DNA of 64,000 bases from Favolaschia claudopus (taxonomy: Eukaryota; Basidiomycota; Agaricomycetes; Agaricales; Mycenaceae). Positions within the stretch are counted from its first letter, which is position 1. Every line of letters begins with the position of its first letter. The notes under the pieces were generated by a model that searched no databases, was not told where the DNA came from, and saw nothing but the letters and a program-made list of their open reading frames with translations. Positions 1-11,347 of this stretch are shown in pieces. Both the position numbers and the translations under genes were made by a program. The stretch spans positions 372,001 to 436,000 of the forward strand of contig JAWWNJ010000022.1 in assembly GCA_037176885.1 (NCBI GenBank), given 5' to 3'.

Positions 1-2708
1 TCTCCCCATCAAAGCCCGACGCATTCAAATCATCGTCCGTCTCATACAACTTCTCCGCCTTGACATCCTGCCTTAACAAGAACTTGCGAATCCCATACGG
101 CACCTGCCTTAACCCATACGCGGCATGTCGATGCATGGGAAGGGAGAACACTTGGTCGAGTTCCTCCAGCGTTCGTCCCTTGGTCTCGCGCACGAACAGT
201 AAGATGAGTACCCATAGGATGCTGTATCGGTCGAATTTCAATGACATTGAGCAGACCGGCAGACAGATTGAATGAATGCTGTACGCACCAACACCAAGCG
301 GCATAGAAGCCGAATGCGCCTTGTGGTTTGAAAGCCGAGAGGAGGGACGGGAAGGTAATTGATAGGACGAAGTTGAAGAACCAAGTCGTGGCAGTAGCAA
401 AACTCATGCCGAGGTTGCGAATGTACAACGGGAAACTGCAAATTCGACACCAGTTATATTTAGCAACAGACAGACAGAATCATTCAGGAACGAAAACGAC
501 GTACGCTTCGGCTGAGTAGGTGAATGGTACGGGGCCTTCACCAGGGGAGTAGAATATGCCGAAGAGATCTGGAAGGAGGATCGGAATTAGAACGAGGGGC
601 GGAGAAGGAGAGTATACATGGAAGTTACGAACATATTCCGAGAGATACGCCAGCAAGTTGGCCCTCGCGCGTTGGAGACCAGAACGAGAATCCGGTGATT
701 AGGAGGCAGATAGCCATGAATGGGAATGTGAAGAGTAGCAAATTCCTAGGAAAAACGATAAGCAAAATGATTCCACAGAAAGACGTCTATCTCGCCTTCG
801 CCCGAAAGTATCGATCGTGAAGACAGCAGGCAATGCGAACAAGAAGTTGATGAGGCCGAAACCGAATGACGACAAGAGTGCGGAGACCTGCGAGAATCCG
901 GACTCCACGAACACTGTCGACGAATAATACGCAATGACGTTCACACCGCAGAATTGTTGCCCTGGTAGACGACGCTTATTTAGTCGAAAAAATAGAACAA
1001 TAAGGGGGGTGAAACACACCAAACATGACAATGAAGCTCGCAATCGCGGCATTCCGATTCCTAGGCACAGACCACATCTCCCACAACCGATTCCGTCCCG
1101 AAGAAATCTCATTCTCCACCTCAAGCGACACATGGATATAATACAGATCCCGCGCAGCCTGCACCGGACTGAATCGCAGCCGGCAAAGGTCATTGTAGGC
1201 TTCCTGGTATCGCCCTCGGCCGATGAGCCATCTGGGACTTTCCGGTGCGAACATGACTTGGAGGCAGACGAGGAGGGCGGGGATACCGGCTGAACCAAGC
1301 ATGAGACGCCAGTTGAGGCCCGTGATGTTGGGTTTGTCGGGGATGAAGAAGAATGCGACGTCGATGAGGTCGCCGAACATTATTCCGAAGGCTAAGAGGG
1401 AGAAGGTCAGGCCCTTGTATGTAGTTCATGGATTGAGGAGTAAAGAACGTACCTGTCCACATCTGCCACATCATAACGAGTGCTCCCCTGTTTATTTCGT
1501 GAGCGATTCTTCTATGAGGCGAGAAGTCATACGAGCCTGATATTCGCCGGCGCGCACTCCGCCGAATACACTGGGACAGTAGCAGACTTGGGCCCAATGC
1601 CGAAACCACTGCGAAAACGTCAGTCGGCCACATGCTTTCGGATTATGAGCTCACGAACAGGAAGAATCTCGCAATAAACAGGTGCCACCACGTATTCGTG
1701 AAGGCACTCCATATACAGGTGAGGAAGCTGAAGCCATATCAGTTGGAATTGGACGACAGAAGAAGAAACGAAGAGAGAGAAAGACGAACCTGATTAAACA
1801 TGTTATAAAGATAGTTTTCTTGCGGCCAAGAGCGTTGTTCAGAGGTTCTGTGAGCCAGCAGCCAACGAAGGCGCAGCACCTGAGAAAACAGAGCATTCCT
1901 GAGCGATGCAATTGCACAAGGATGAAGAGAACGTACATGTATGGGGCCGAATTGACCAACCCAACCAGCCAGGTGTCGTGCTCTGTAGCAAATGATCAGC
2001 AATAAATTTACAAGCATCAAGCTTCAACAAAAAAACTCGCCGCTCTTGGAGCCAATACCGAATTGCTTGGGGTATATAATCTGCGCGCCATTGATGACGG
2101 CTTCGTCCATTCCTTGAACGGCAGCAGCGAGGGATCCCATGACTACCATCTAAATTCCAGTTCAGAATGAAGACAGCAGGAAGCGAATGAGAGTGATACG
2201 CACGTGGTAGAGTGTGAAGGTCTGGCTGTATCTGTGGGTGGTCTCTCTACGTAAATGATATTTGTCCTCCTCTTCGAGGATATCGATGCTTTCAAAAGCT
2301 TACAGAGAGTCAGCATGCAACTCAAATGAATTTGGATGGACACACATCGAGGGTCCTGAGCGACTAGAGCTCCCTTTCGCAGCTCGGGAAGGAGATGCTT
2401 CAAATTCTTCTCCTCCGCAAATCGTTCCACGTCGCGCATGAGTTGTTCGCGCGATATACCATGCAAAGGGTTTGCTAGTTTGGCATTCGCAGCGCTTGAT
2501 GTTCGTCAGCCAAGATACAACGCAGGGGATGCTCAGCAACGTACGTTAGCTCATTCAGCGAAGGATCGCGATGAGATGAGGGGCGCGAGTTGCCCGACGT
2601 AGGCGTATGGCGCTCATGGTGGCTGATCTCTGGCTTTTCGTCGGATTTAGACATGAGCGCAGGACCGGAGTCGGAGGGAGTGGGAGATTGGATTGGATCG
2701 GACTTCAA
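1..2708 (-). CDS. MFS sugar transporter (sugar porter family), 3' end cut by window edge
   Basis: Predicted plasma-membrane sugar/H+ symporter of the fungal hexose/lactose-permease-like sugar porter group. Spliced from several exons: the start at 2708 ([15 protein letters not shown]) gives a hydrophilic N-terminus; intron 2495-2544 restores ...[19 protein letters not shown], typical of the cytosolic N-terminus in this family. Downstream are the family landmarks [13 protein letters not shown] (loop after TM6), [15 protein letters not shown] (TM7), FTIDTFGRR, and near the left edge [16 protein letters not shown], the usual end of TM12. Frame remains open to base 1, so the last residues of the cytosolic tail lie outside the window. 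Substrate cannot be read from the sequence. At least seven short introns are needed. Family assignment is firm; exact exon borders other than the first are not. Confidence 0.9.
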
Positions 2709-3322
2709 CAGACTGTTTTATACCGTCGATAATGAATCTTCCTCGACGTCATTTTTATCCAGCCGAGAGATGGCAGTGAGAGGGCCTCCCGAAAACGGTG
2801 GAGTTTTTACCCCAAGGACGTGAAGACTTTGACGCCGTGGAGTCGGTGTGTATTTTTGCGGTCAAGTCTATCGAAGAAAAAGCAAAATTTGCCACTGAAA
2901 CTGAGCACATTTGTGGCAGACGTGTCTGCAAGACAAATTCTTGAGGATTTGAGCATAGATGAAGCATTTTGAAGCAATTTTGAAGCGGCTGGGCACGGAG
3001 GCATAAGTATCCGGTGAAAAGTTCTATTGTTAGCACACTCCAAAAGAAGCTGGTGACGCATTGATATTACGACGGCTCGAAGGCCTCGGAATTATGCAGT
3101 CTCCGATACCTGGTGCCCTTGTAGCGATGCAGAGCTTCAGATTACAGTCGAAGAATCCAGAGTTCCCGTGCGGATTGGAGGAAAGAGGAACACCAATCAA
3201 TCAATCAATAAACATGTACTAAGTACACTCAGACCTACTTACCAAATATTGATTGATGTGATGGTATCAATGGCGGCACCTTTTGCTTTTGCCAAGGCTT
3301 TTGCTGGTTGGTCTCAACGCCC
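2709..3322. other. intergenic, divergent promoters
   Basis: Gap between the transporter (reading left) and the first family A gene (reading right), so it holds both promoters. A short AATC/AATA-rich run (four AATC units) lies near 3193-3210. No supported gene or RNA seen. Confidence 0.6.
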
Positions 3323-4332
3323 ATGCAGCCATCCACAGACCCAGTGTTCCCGCCCGAGCTCGAGCAGGAGATCTTTGACATAACTGCAATTCGGAATCGT
3401 ACTCTGATCCCGAAGCTTCTTTTGGTCTGTAAACGAGTTCATGAATGGTGCGATCATCATCTTCAAATTGTCCTGCAACTTTGTGCGACTCGGAATACTA
3501 GTAGTATTGAACTGATACTGTCCCTGTAGGCTCGAGCCGTTGCTCTATCGGGTTGTTGTCACTACTTCTACGCCTCATCCTCCTCTATCTGCAATTCAAT
3601 CCAAGCCATTGGACTTCTTGCAAAAGTCCCTTCACCACATTCTCATAGATTACGATATTATCCACCCGGCGAAGGAGTTTATCTTCGACCTACTCTCCCA
3701 GTGTTCCATGATTGAATCGATCTCCATATCTGGAAACCTTTATGCCGATCTCCTCCCCACCCTTCTCCATTTCCGACCACGAAGATTGAATTTGTATGTG
3801 GCGCCCTCGAAAAGTTCTGAAATGAACGAATGGGCACGAGCAACGCTGGTTCATCCTATGTTCCTCTCCTTGACTCATTTGGACTTATTCGCTCCCCGCA
3901 TCCCGCCAAATGCCAACCTCGATTGGGCACATTGGACTCATATCGCATCACTCCCCGCACTCACACACCTCTGTTTGTCGGAAAGTCTGGCGCTCTACCT
4001 CCTCGAACCGGCTGTCGAAGTATGCACCTCACTACAAGTCATAATCACCGGTTTTTGGGGCATTACGGACCCAACTGAAGCCCAGAGCTTCACAAGCAGG
4101 CTTTCCTTAGCCGATCCACGCATAGTGATCATGGTCGTGCCCGAATACATTGAAGACTGGGTCGTCGGCGCTTGGGGCGGAGACGATTTCTGGCGTCGGG
4201 CCGAGGCATTCATCGCCGGAAAGCGCAGGGGGGAAATCCGGAGTACGTATATCTTTCGTCCATCGATAAATCCATCGGTTCACCCACTTTTGCACAGGTT
4301 CCCAATATCTAGTTGGCGCCCCAGAAAACTAA
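3323..4332 (+). CDS. F-box-like protein, family A copy 1
   Basis: Two short terminal exons flank one long exon. Exon 1 (3323-3447) encodes MQPSTDPVFPPELEQEIFDI, an F-box-like N-terminus (x-FPPELE-x-EIF). Intron 3448-3529 splits the Trp codon of VHEW, after which the product continues LEPLLYRVVV. The long exon carries weak leucine-rich blocks (FLSLTHLDLF, LPALTHLCLS) and ends with a conserved GAWGGDDFWRRAE-AF-AGKRRGEI motif. A last intron opens near GEIR and gives a short tail ending at 4332. About 300 residues. Four paralogs in this window share the same intron position and C-terminal WGG-DFW-RAE motif. Function unknown; by analogy with other mushroom F-box expansions it may be an SCF substrate adaptor, but only the N-terminal half-motif supports that. 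Confidence 0.75.
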
Positions 4333-4527
4333 TCCGTGGATGCACTTCAATCGACATGATCGTCTGCATCTCCAATGTATTCATTCTCAGTAAATATACG
4401 ATCAATGCGAAACATCTTACACCTCAAGCTCGTCTCAACCCTTTTTCACTCAAAGCATGGATCCCCAACAATTCACAAGATGCTAGAAAGCGAAAACAAA
4501 CATAATACAGCATATATATTCCACGAA

Positions 4528-5491
4528 TCAAGCAGACGGCAAAGTTGGAACGGTCATAACTACAGCGTCGGGTTTTGTGGGCCGACGACGGCGCGCATGC
4601 TGTCCACGACGGTTTTCATTCGGGTACTGGCATACCCGATCACGCTTCGCGCATTGACTGACAATCATGCAGGTCAGAATAGAATGTGCTTCGCATACTC
4701 AGAAAGAAACAAGAATTGTAACGCACTTGCACGTCTGGTCCGCATTGTCACCCTCGGGCTTCCGACACCCAATCTTCCTCGACTTGCAGAAAAAGCACGC
4801 GGCGGTGGATGGTCGCCTGGCCGTAGGAGTGGCGTCGATAACCCCTTTGTTGAAAACCTGCCAGTATTGTAATTCGCTGGATGCTGGGAAGCAGTTGGTG
4901 AGCTCTGATTGTGAGTATCCGTCCGCCGGTACAGCAACTGTCTCCTCTGGGTCTGTGATGGAAGGTTGGTGGTAGGGAAAGGGCGAATGCGATGCCGGAT
5001 ATCTGTTACTATTACCAGCATGAGCCGGGGAAACAGGTGAGCTGCTGTGTTGAGCGTCTCCGTGAGTTTGGGAAGAATAAGCGGAGGAAAAATATCCTCC
5101 ACTGCCGGATGGTGATTGTGGAGAGTGAATGTTCTTTGAATTCATTAGCTCACATGTAGAGAGTACTTAGGACCACCAGGATTACCGTTATGGGATGATT
5201 ATCCTCGAAGGATCTTCCGTAAAGGTCTTCGCATCCGCCGTTTAATCCGGGATATTCATCCCATTTCTCGTCTGTGGACGGCGTGTCGGTTTGTGGGTGT
5301 CCTTCGGCAACGAGCCCTCCGTCGCAATTCGGCCAATACGACACGGGATACGGATTGAAACATTTGTCTGTGCTTCGCATCTCCCAATAGTTGTGATTAG
5401 CTTCCTGCGTCGGGAATCTGGGTGCCCAAGAAGAACAATTTGCAGGGCGGCTTTCAGGCAGAGCGTAGCGGGGCTCGTAGACGAAGGACAT
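4528..5491 (-). CDS. Zn2Cys6 DNA-binding protein with C-terminal zinc cluster
   Basis: Probable nuclear transcription factor. An exon starting MSFVYEPRYALPESR (5491) is joined through a short intron near 5150-5190 to an exon with Ser/Pro/His-rich low complexity (SPQSPSGSGG...), then through an intron near 4650-4720 to the last exon. The spliced C-terminus contains a complete fungal zinc cluster, C-x2-C-x6-C-x11-C-x2-C-x6-C (ACFFCKSRKIGC ... CAKRDRVCQYP), followed by a basic stretch (NENRRGQHARRRRPTKP) and stop at 4528. Having the cluster within about 35 residues of the end, with no fungal_trans middle domain, is unlike classical Gal4-type factors. A further upstream exon ending VGGVEAVRDE (about 5590-5710) splices in plausibly, so the true start may be up to 5710 or 5849. 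Confidence 0.8.
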
Positions 5492-6740
5492 CTATACGAA
5501 AAGGAAATTCGCAACTATAAGTATCATATGGTAACATGGTTTCGACGAGGTTACAACGCACTGGGTACTCGTCTCGCACAGCTTCAACGCCGCCGACCAA
5601 TTGTATGGGGTAATCTAAACCCACAGACTGTGCCACCGTGCTTTTAGCAGGCTTGGCTGCTGAGTTGACTGGTTGAGATCGCACATCAGACGTCGGCGCA
5701 AAACCCATCCTGGACTTTGAAAGTGAAGGCGAGTGGTAACTTGTGGGCGGAGTCAAGATGTAAGTGTGGCTAGACGCTGGCTTTGTGGGCGCACACTTGT
5801 GGACTCGTTCGTTTGACTCACAGCGCTTTACGCGAGTTTTCCGGTCCATGTTTAGAGCGATAGTTTCTCACAAGAAACGAAGGAGACGCCGGTGTAGTAC
5901 TCGGATCGCGTACTTATTCGGCGTCGTTGTAAAACTGCACACGACCGAATACTCCGTTCTGTTCAAACTCGAATCCGAAAACAAGTCTATGGCAAGGAAA
6001 CGGGCCATCGATGGAGACTTGAACATGTTGCACGGGCTAGTGACCAGGGAGATTGGCAGTGTTCTGAATCGGAAATTCTTGTTGATCGCGATCGGGCGCA
6101 TCAGGCCCATCATCTCCGCTACTGATGCGGAGTCTAAAAAGGGTAACTGTGATCTGATGCGCACATCGCGATCACATGATAGGAAACTTTGTTTTTCTTG
6201 TTCTATTTCGGTATGGCGGCGAGCGCAGCCCCGCGCAGCGGTCGGGGTCTGGGGTGGAAAACCCCAGCCGTCCGGGCCGGCGCCCGCAAAACTTCCTCCA
6301 GCTATTTAATATTCTGCTTAAAGTTGTGTAAAGATGTGACAGAAATAAAGAGATACAGCCTCCAAATAAATGCATCAATAATCATAAGCCGTCAGGCAAA
6401 AGGAGGGGGGTCTGGGGGGAACAACGTTCCCCCCAGCGAAGCGTTGACCACAAAATCGACGCGGTGAAGTCGTGGGAAGTCACGGTCACAGCGTGACATT
6501 TCCCCGCGTCTGTTTAACCTCCCCAGACCTACAGCGATGTCCCTCTCATTATGCCAATTTAAATTGAGTGGCCAGTACCAGAATAAGGAAGAGACAATTG
6601 TACACTACAAATATAATTTAAAACGAAAAGGAAGTACACTCGATGAGAGACGAGATCCAGTCCAGGGGATGAAGTAGGAGGTAGGTGTGCGGAGTCTTCT
6701 GAATGTAGAGCTTTGGTATACAGGCTGTATATATTCCTAC
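5492..6740. other. intergenic with GC-rich hairpins
   Basis: Apart from a possible upstream exon of the zinc-cluster gene (to about 5850), no reading frame here looks coding. The 6190-6480 stretch is strikingly richer in G/C runs than its AT-rich surroundings and holds the two hairpins listed separately. Confidence 0.5.
6249..6436. repeat. pair of related G/C hairpins
   Basis: Two inverted repeats, each immediately preceded by GGGGTCTGGGG or a near match. The first has 6-bp arms (CTGGGG/CCCCAG, 6249-6267, 7-nt loop). The second has perfect 11-bp arms (CTGGGGGGAAC/GTTCCCCCCAG, 6412-6422 and 6426-6436, 3-nt loop). The shared lead sequence suggests two members of one palindromic repeat family, or the ends of one non-autonomous element about 190 bp apart. 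No target-site duplication was found. Confidence 0.45.
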
Positions 6741-7775
6741 TCAACCATGTCCAGGACTCGGAGGACGGGAGCCGGATGCTAACTCGGTATAGGCCGGCGG
6801 TGCGGGCGCATATGTCTGCGATTTTGTCGGTTCACATTTCTTCCGCCCTTTACCGGATGTTGCGGGTGCGTAAGAGGCTGCTAATTCCGAGAAATTGGCC
6901 ATCTCGGGAGTCTCGTGTGCCATCATAGTTGTCTGCGAGTCGGTCCTACGCGAAGACGCGGCGCCCATCCCCGTAACAAAAGGAGTGGGCGCATGATGGG
7001 CGTCTTGGCCCCATTCGTCCAAAACCTTGTTCTTCCGCGCCTGTTTTCTCCGCCTGTAGAAGAGAAAATACGCCGCGACGCCCGCGGCTATGAGTGCTAC
7101 AACACCAAAGGCGATGCCAATCCAAATAGCGAGTTTGTTGGAGGCTGTACGAGGGGAAGCCGACGGAGCAGGAGATTCTGGAGAGTTCGGTTGAGTGGAG
7201 ACATCATTATCGACAGTGTATCTAAGAAAACGAGGAATTATGAATATTCATATTACCCAAAGAAGAAAAGGAAAGGAAGACACACATGAATCCATCAACG
7301 ATGAAAGTCTCATCCGTCGGCGCTGCTCTCACAAATACTCTATGCCTTGTATTGGGGAGATCCTTCGCCGACCATACTGCAGACCAGGGTAGAGACTCGG
7401 TGCTACCCGGTGTCCCGTTGGGATTTGTGAGGTTTACTGTGACAGCTGGCTCCTCGTCCACGGTGAGACGTACACTGGCTGGCCAGGAATATCGTGGCGC
7501 TAGATAGTAAACCGCAGTACCTTGGAACATAATTGGTATGAGCATAAGTAACAGAAGACTCCGAGAGCCAGCGCACCAGTGAACGTGAAAAGCGCGCTTG
7601 CGGTCGAGTCGCCGCTGGCGACGTGGGTCCCGCCATAGTCCAGATCAAACTGTTGTGAAAACCAAGACCCAGCATAAAATATCTTTGAGTCTGTTTCATC
7701 GATGGTAACATTCTGAAGAGCGCCAGCGATACAAAAAAATAGTGGGAGAGGAAGAAGAAGAAAGAGTGGGAACAT
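6741..7775 (-). CDS. single-pass type I membrane protein, tandem copy 1
   Basis: Signal peptide MFPLFLLLPLPLFFCIAGA, then an ectodomain opening with NVTIDETDSKIFYAGSW, a second exon AVYYLAPRYSWPASVRL with several N-glycosylation sequons (NLTN), and a short third section. One transmembrane helix (LAIWIGIAFGVVALIAAG, then VAAYFLF) is followed by RRRK and a cytosolic tail with DEWGQDA and Pro/Ser/Tyr-rich sequence ending PPAYTELASGSRPPSPGHG. Three exons or more. This architecture (secreted jelly-roll-like domain, TM, disordered tail) is common and multi-copy in Agaricomycetes but uncharacterised. The neighbour at 8789-10133 is a clear paralog in the same orientation. A surface-sensing or wall-linked role is conceivable but unproven. 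Confidence 0.75.
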
Positions 7776-8788
7776 GGCCAGCTAACGAAGAGAAACGGGG
7801 CAGCTGTTTGGCCAACGTCCCTAACTTAACATGCATTTGGAATATTTGCCAAGCCTAAGAAAGCTACATCAGCGCCGGAATTGCTCATGACCCTCGTATT
7901 GGGATTTCGGGGACTCGGCCAAAATGTTCCTCGATCGACGATCGTCGATGAAGTTCAAGTAATTGTTCAATTTCCACGAGAGGTCTCAAGCGCGCAGTCC
8001 ATGCATGTGCCTAGATCGATGATACACTGATTGACCATGGTTGAATATTGCGGCAAGTCTTCAACCATTCTCAACGTAAGCGCCACCGACTCCCAACCGG
8101 CTCCCCGTTTTGGTACAGTGCCAAGGCCGACGTTTTACGTAACGTCGGTATTTAAGCATCCTTCATCCATATGGTTAGTCGTTAAGCGTCGTATAGTCGT
8201 ATGTGATCTATCTACTGGCCCATACTCTACAACCCCTCCAACATCGCAAAACAATCCCCAGCCCCGAAGAGAGAGAAAAATCACAGAAACGTATGGTAAG
8301 GAGAAAAAGGGCAGAAAAAAAAATCGACGAGCGGTGAAGGTGAAGGGGCGATACGGGGAATATATAAGTATATAGGTAGGTGTTTGAATTTCAGAATGGT
8401 AAGTAATGTAAGGGCAGATTCGTACACATCGAAGGAGAAGGGGAAAGGATGGGCATGCAGAGTACAATAGATATGCAAAATAAATACAATATGCGTTTAG
8501 CGTTCGTTGAGCGCTTTTGAATAGTGCGGTGAGCGCGCGCGAAGCGTCCATGGAGAAAGGGTGCTCGAAATTTAGGTAGGTATCGGGCCAGGGCGAAAGG
8601 GGCGTGTAAAAAGCGGAGCGAGGCGAGTCTGCATGATGTGGTGTCGACGAGGGATTTGGAGACGTAGGTGCTGGTACGGAAGCCGGCGAGAGTGCCAGAG
8701 GATAGAGAGGGAGAAATCGTCGAGCGGGCGGCATCAGCATAGCAGACGGCGGCAGGTAGGGGCCGGAAAGGCAGTGAGTCGACCGAGA
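7776..8788. other. intergenic between tandem paralogs
   Basis: Contains the promoter of copy 1 and the 3' region of copy 2. Two short palindromes are visible: 7934-7949 (listed separately) and CCGACGTT/AACGTCGG at 8127-8148 with a 6-nt spacer. A TATA-like run (atatataagtatatag) lies near 8360-8376. Open frames on the minus strand here are AT/pyrimidine-rich and look like 3' UTR. Confidence 0.5.
7934..7949. promoter_or_regulatory. 16-bp perfect palindrome upstream of membrane protein copy 1
   Basis: ATCGACGATCGTCGAT is perfectly self-complementary and sits about 160 bp before the ATG of the 6741-7775 gene. Perfect dyads of this length often bind dimeric regulators. No direct evidence of function. 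Confidence 0.3.
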
Positions 8789-10133
8789 CTAGCTCTCGGT
8801 ATACGCTGGTGGTGCTGGGGAGTACGTCTGCTCGCGTGGAGGTACGGCCTTCTCCCGCCGCCCCGCTGACGCCGCAGGTACGGGACGCAGAGAAGAGGTG
8901 GAGCGTGCTATAGCGCTGCTACCGCTGGCAAGCTCGCTCGAGTCGACTTCGTAAGCAGTTGCAGCTGCGCCGGAAGGTAGTCGACTGCTGCTCCCACTAG
9001 CGCTGGGGTAGTATGTCACTGCAGGTGGTGTCGCCGGCACCGACATGTTTCTCCCGCCTACGCTCGAGTAATAGGACTGCGTTCTCGTATGATCAGAGTC
9101 ACCGCCTCCGTAGTACGACTGCGTTGGAGCAGCATCGGAGTACTGCGTCATAGGGCGATCTGCGCCCCCATCCGCATCCCCATCCCACGGCGAAGAGAGC
9201 AGCGGGCGTCCCGCAGACGCATCGGACATATCGGGGGCATCTTGCATGGTCGAGGACCTGCGGGGCGATGCGCCGCCCATTCCTGCAACGAAAGGGGTGG
9301 GCGGCAGATATGGATACGCGTCTTGACCCCATTCGTCGAGGACGTGGCTTTGTTTCTTGTCTTGCTTTCTCCGTTTGAAGAAGAGAAAGTACGCCGCGAC
9401 GCCGGCGGCTATCACAGCTGCGAGGCCGAGAGCGGTACCGATACCGATGGCGAGTGTGTTGGAGGGGGCACTGGAAACAGCCGAAGATGTGGGTGACGGG
9501 GCCCCTCCTGTCTGCGAGTATGTCTTCGACGAAGAAGAGGAGGGAGAAGAGCCATTGTTGACGGTGTAACTTGCGAAAAAATGTAACTATGGCAGATCAA
9601 GTGATGAGACAAGGACACGCACATGAATCCATCCGCGACAACGACATCTCCCGTCGGCGCCATGGTCAAAACTAACTTGTGTGTCGTGTTAGTGAGACCA
9701 GTCGCTCCCCACACTGCAGACCATTTTGCAGACTCGGATCCGCCTGGTGAAGTTGTGGAGGCATCGGGATCCGTTAGGTTCACTATCACGCCGGAGCCGC
9801 CGTCTAAGCTGAGCTGCACATTGACTGCATAAGGCCATCGTGGAACGAGATAGTATACCGCCACTCCTTTGAGACAGAAATGGCCATGAGCTAAACGGGG
9901 AGAAATCGACGATAAAAAGTCGGCGCACCAGTAAAAGTGAGAGTTGCGCTCGCGGTAGGGTCCACGCTGAGTGTGTGGCTCCCCCCGTAATCCAGACTCG
10001 ACATATGGGTGGCTGAAGGGTCCCAGGACCCACTGTAGGCTATCATAGGATCCGTATCATCGATGGTAACGTTGAGAAGGGCGCCAGCGACATGAAAAAA
10101 TAGCGGAAAAGGAAGAAGAAAAAGGGGGAACAT
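8789..10133 (-). CDS. single-pass type I membrane protein, tandem copy 2
   Basis: Paralog of the 6741-7775 gene, same strand and exon plan. Start chosen at 10133 (MFPLFLLPFPLFFHVAGA) by alignment with copy 1; an in-frame Met at 10154 is possible. The ectodomain begins NVTIDDTDPMIAYSGSWD, then AVYYLVPRWPYAVNVQLSLD with NLTDPD and NTTHKL sequons and WSAVWGATGL. The transmembrane helix (AIGIGTALGLAAVIAAG, VAAYFLFF) precedes KRRKQDKK and a cytosolic tail of about 190 residues. The tail keeps DEWGQDAYPYLPPTPFVAG but adds Gly/Ser/Tyr-rich sequence with repeated TQSYY units before SPAPPAYTES. The longer tail with several Tyr motifs is the main difference from copy 1. Function unknown. Confidence 0.75.
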
Positions 10134-11347
10134 GGCCGACAGCCAACAAGCCAAGTGGGCGCAGGTCGAAGGTCGACGTCGCTAATATGAACCTGGGACA
10201 GTCTCCGAAAAAGCTGTGCACGGAATCTCGTCCCGGAGTTCCGGAAGATCCCCCCTATCTCAAAAAGGCTGTATTCCACCTAGAACTTGAAGCAATAGAG
10301 CGTACTCTCCTACCAGCTCGATCAAATGTCTTGTCCTTCACAGATTAAGCTGTACTTTCGTCGACGAGACCCTTTCAACCGCACTGGTTTGGTGCCTGAG
10401 AGTCTCCTGCGCGTCATAATGGAATTGAGATAACACCGCAAATGGGAGCCATTCTGTATTGTGTGGCGCTGCACTGCTGCACAATAAAACATAGCCAAAA
10501 AGGAAACGGAAGTGTCGCGTTCACCATGAGACTCGGACGTAGCAATTTGACGGCGAATTCCTGTCCGACGGAGTTCGGATTCTCATAAAGGGAGTACTAG
10601 TCAATTAGCACCCCCCTAGCACTGAGCACTTTGAGCTCACCCCCTTTATAACTAGACCGGTAACCGATCTCTCGTATGAAGACAATCGTTCATAGAGAAT
10701 TGTCTTCATACGAGAGATCGGTTACCGGTCTACTTTATAACTGCTGTAAGAGCGCGGGATAGGGCTTCAGACACGATGCGACGCATCTGAGTGCATCATT
10801 GCGATGAGTTCCCTTGTTATGGACTCCGATGCGGTATAGGTTGGTTCTTCGAGCATCCAACGTACTCAAACCGCCAACTTGGTTTTCAAATCCATGTGGT
10901 GTGGAAGTCAGAATTATATTTTCGTCTCACAACCAGAATAAGGTGGCGTACCGTCTCGGCAAAACAAAGATCGCGGGAAATTGGTTCGAACGATAAGCAA
11001 TATATGGTCTCCAGATTTCTGAACCACCAGAATTAGTCTTGAATGCAAATCAAGCTGTTTTGGGCTCATACCTCTTTGGATCCGCTGTCAATGACTCAAT
11101 GCTAAACGCAAGCTCGGTTTCAGGGCCTGATATCTGCGGGCATTCAAACTCTCGGCGCCCGACCCTCAGATCATATGGCGGAAGGGAGGCGTCGTTCCTG
11201 CCCCGAGTGTCGACAATAGACCATCGCTCCCGATACTTGTCGAGAAGATCACACAGTAGCAGATTTGACCATACCGAATTCCAGAAAAAGAAATATCCTG
11301 AATCAATTAGTCAATCGCTATTGAATTCATATAACATCTACAAAACT
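10134..11347. other. intergenic carrying a hairpin insertion
   Basis: Lies between the start of membrane protein copy 2 and the 3' end of the F-box gene at 11348. No coding frame is convincing. The main feature is the perfect hairpin with flanking direct repeats at 10644-10742. Confidence 0.5.
10644..10742. mobile_element. miniature foldback (MITE-like) hairpin with direct-repeat flanks
   Basis: Perfect inverted repeat with 34-nt arms (10653-10686 and 10699-10732) around a 12-nt loop, CGTTCATAGAGA. The outer ends read TAGACCGGTAACCGATC and its complement. The 80-bp hairpin is bracketed by identical CTTTATAAC (10644-10652 and 10733-10741); counting the next T as shared gives a 10-bp repeat. 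A fully palindromic insert flanked by 9-10 bp duplications is what insertion of a tiny foldback or Mutator-type MITE would leave. Alternatively it could be a hairpin RNA source. No second copy was noticed in this window. Confidence 0.6.

Noticed and set aside
8135..8740. 201-codon minus-strand open frame
   Set aside because: Directly downstream of the stop of membrane protein copy 2 on the same strand, pyrimidine-rich with no motif; best seen as 3' UTR.
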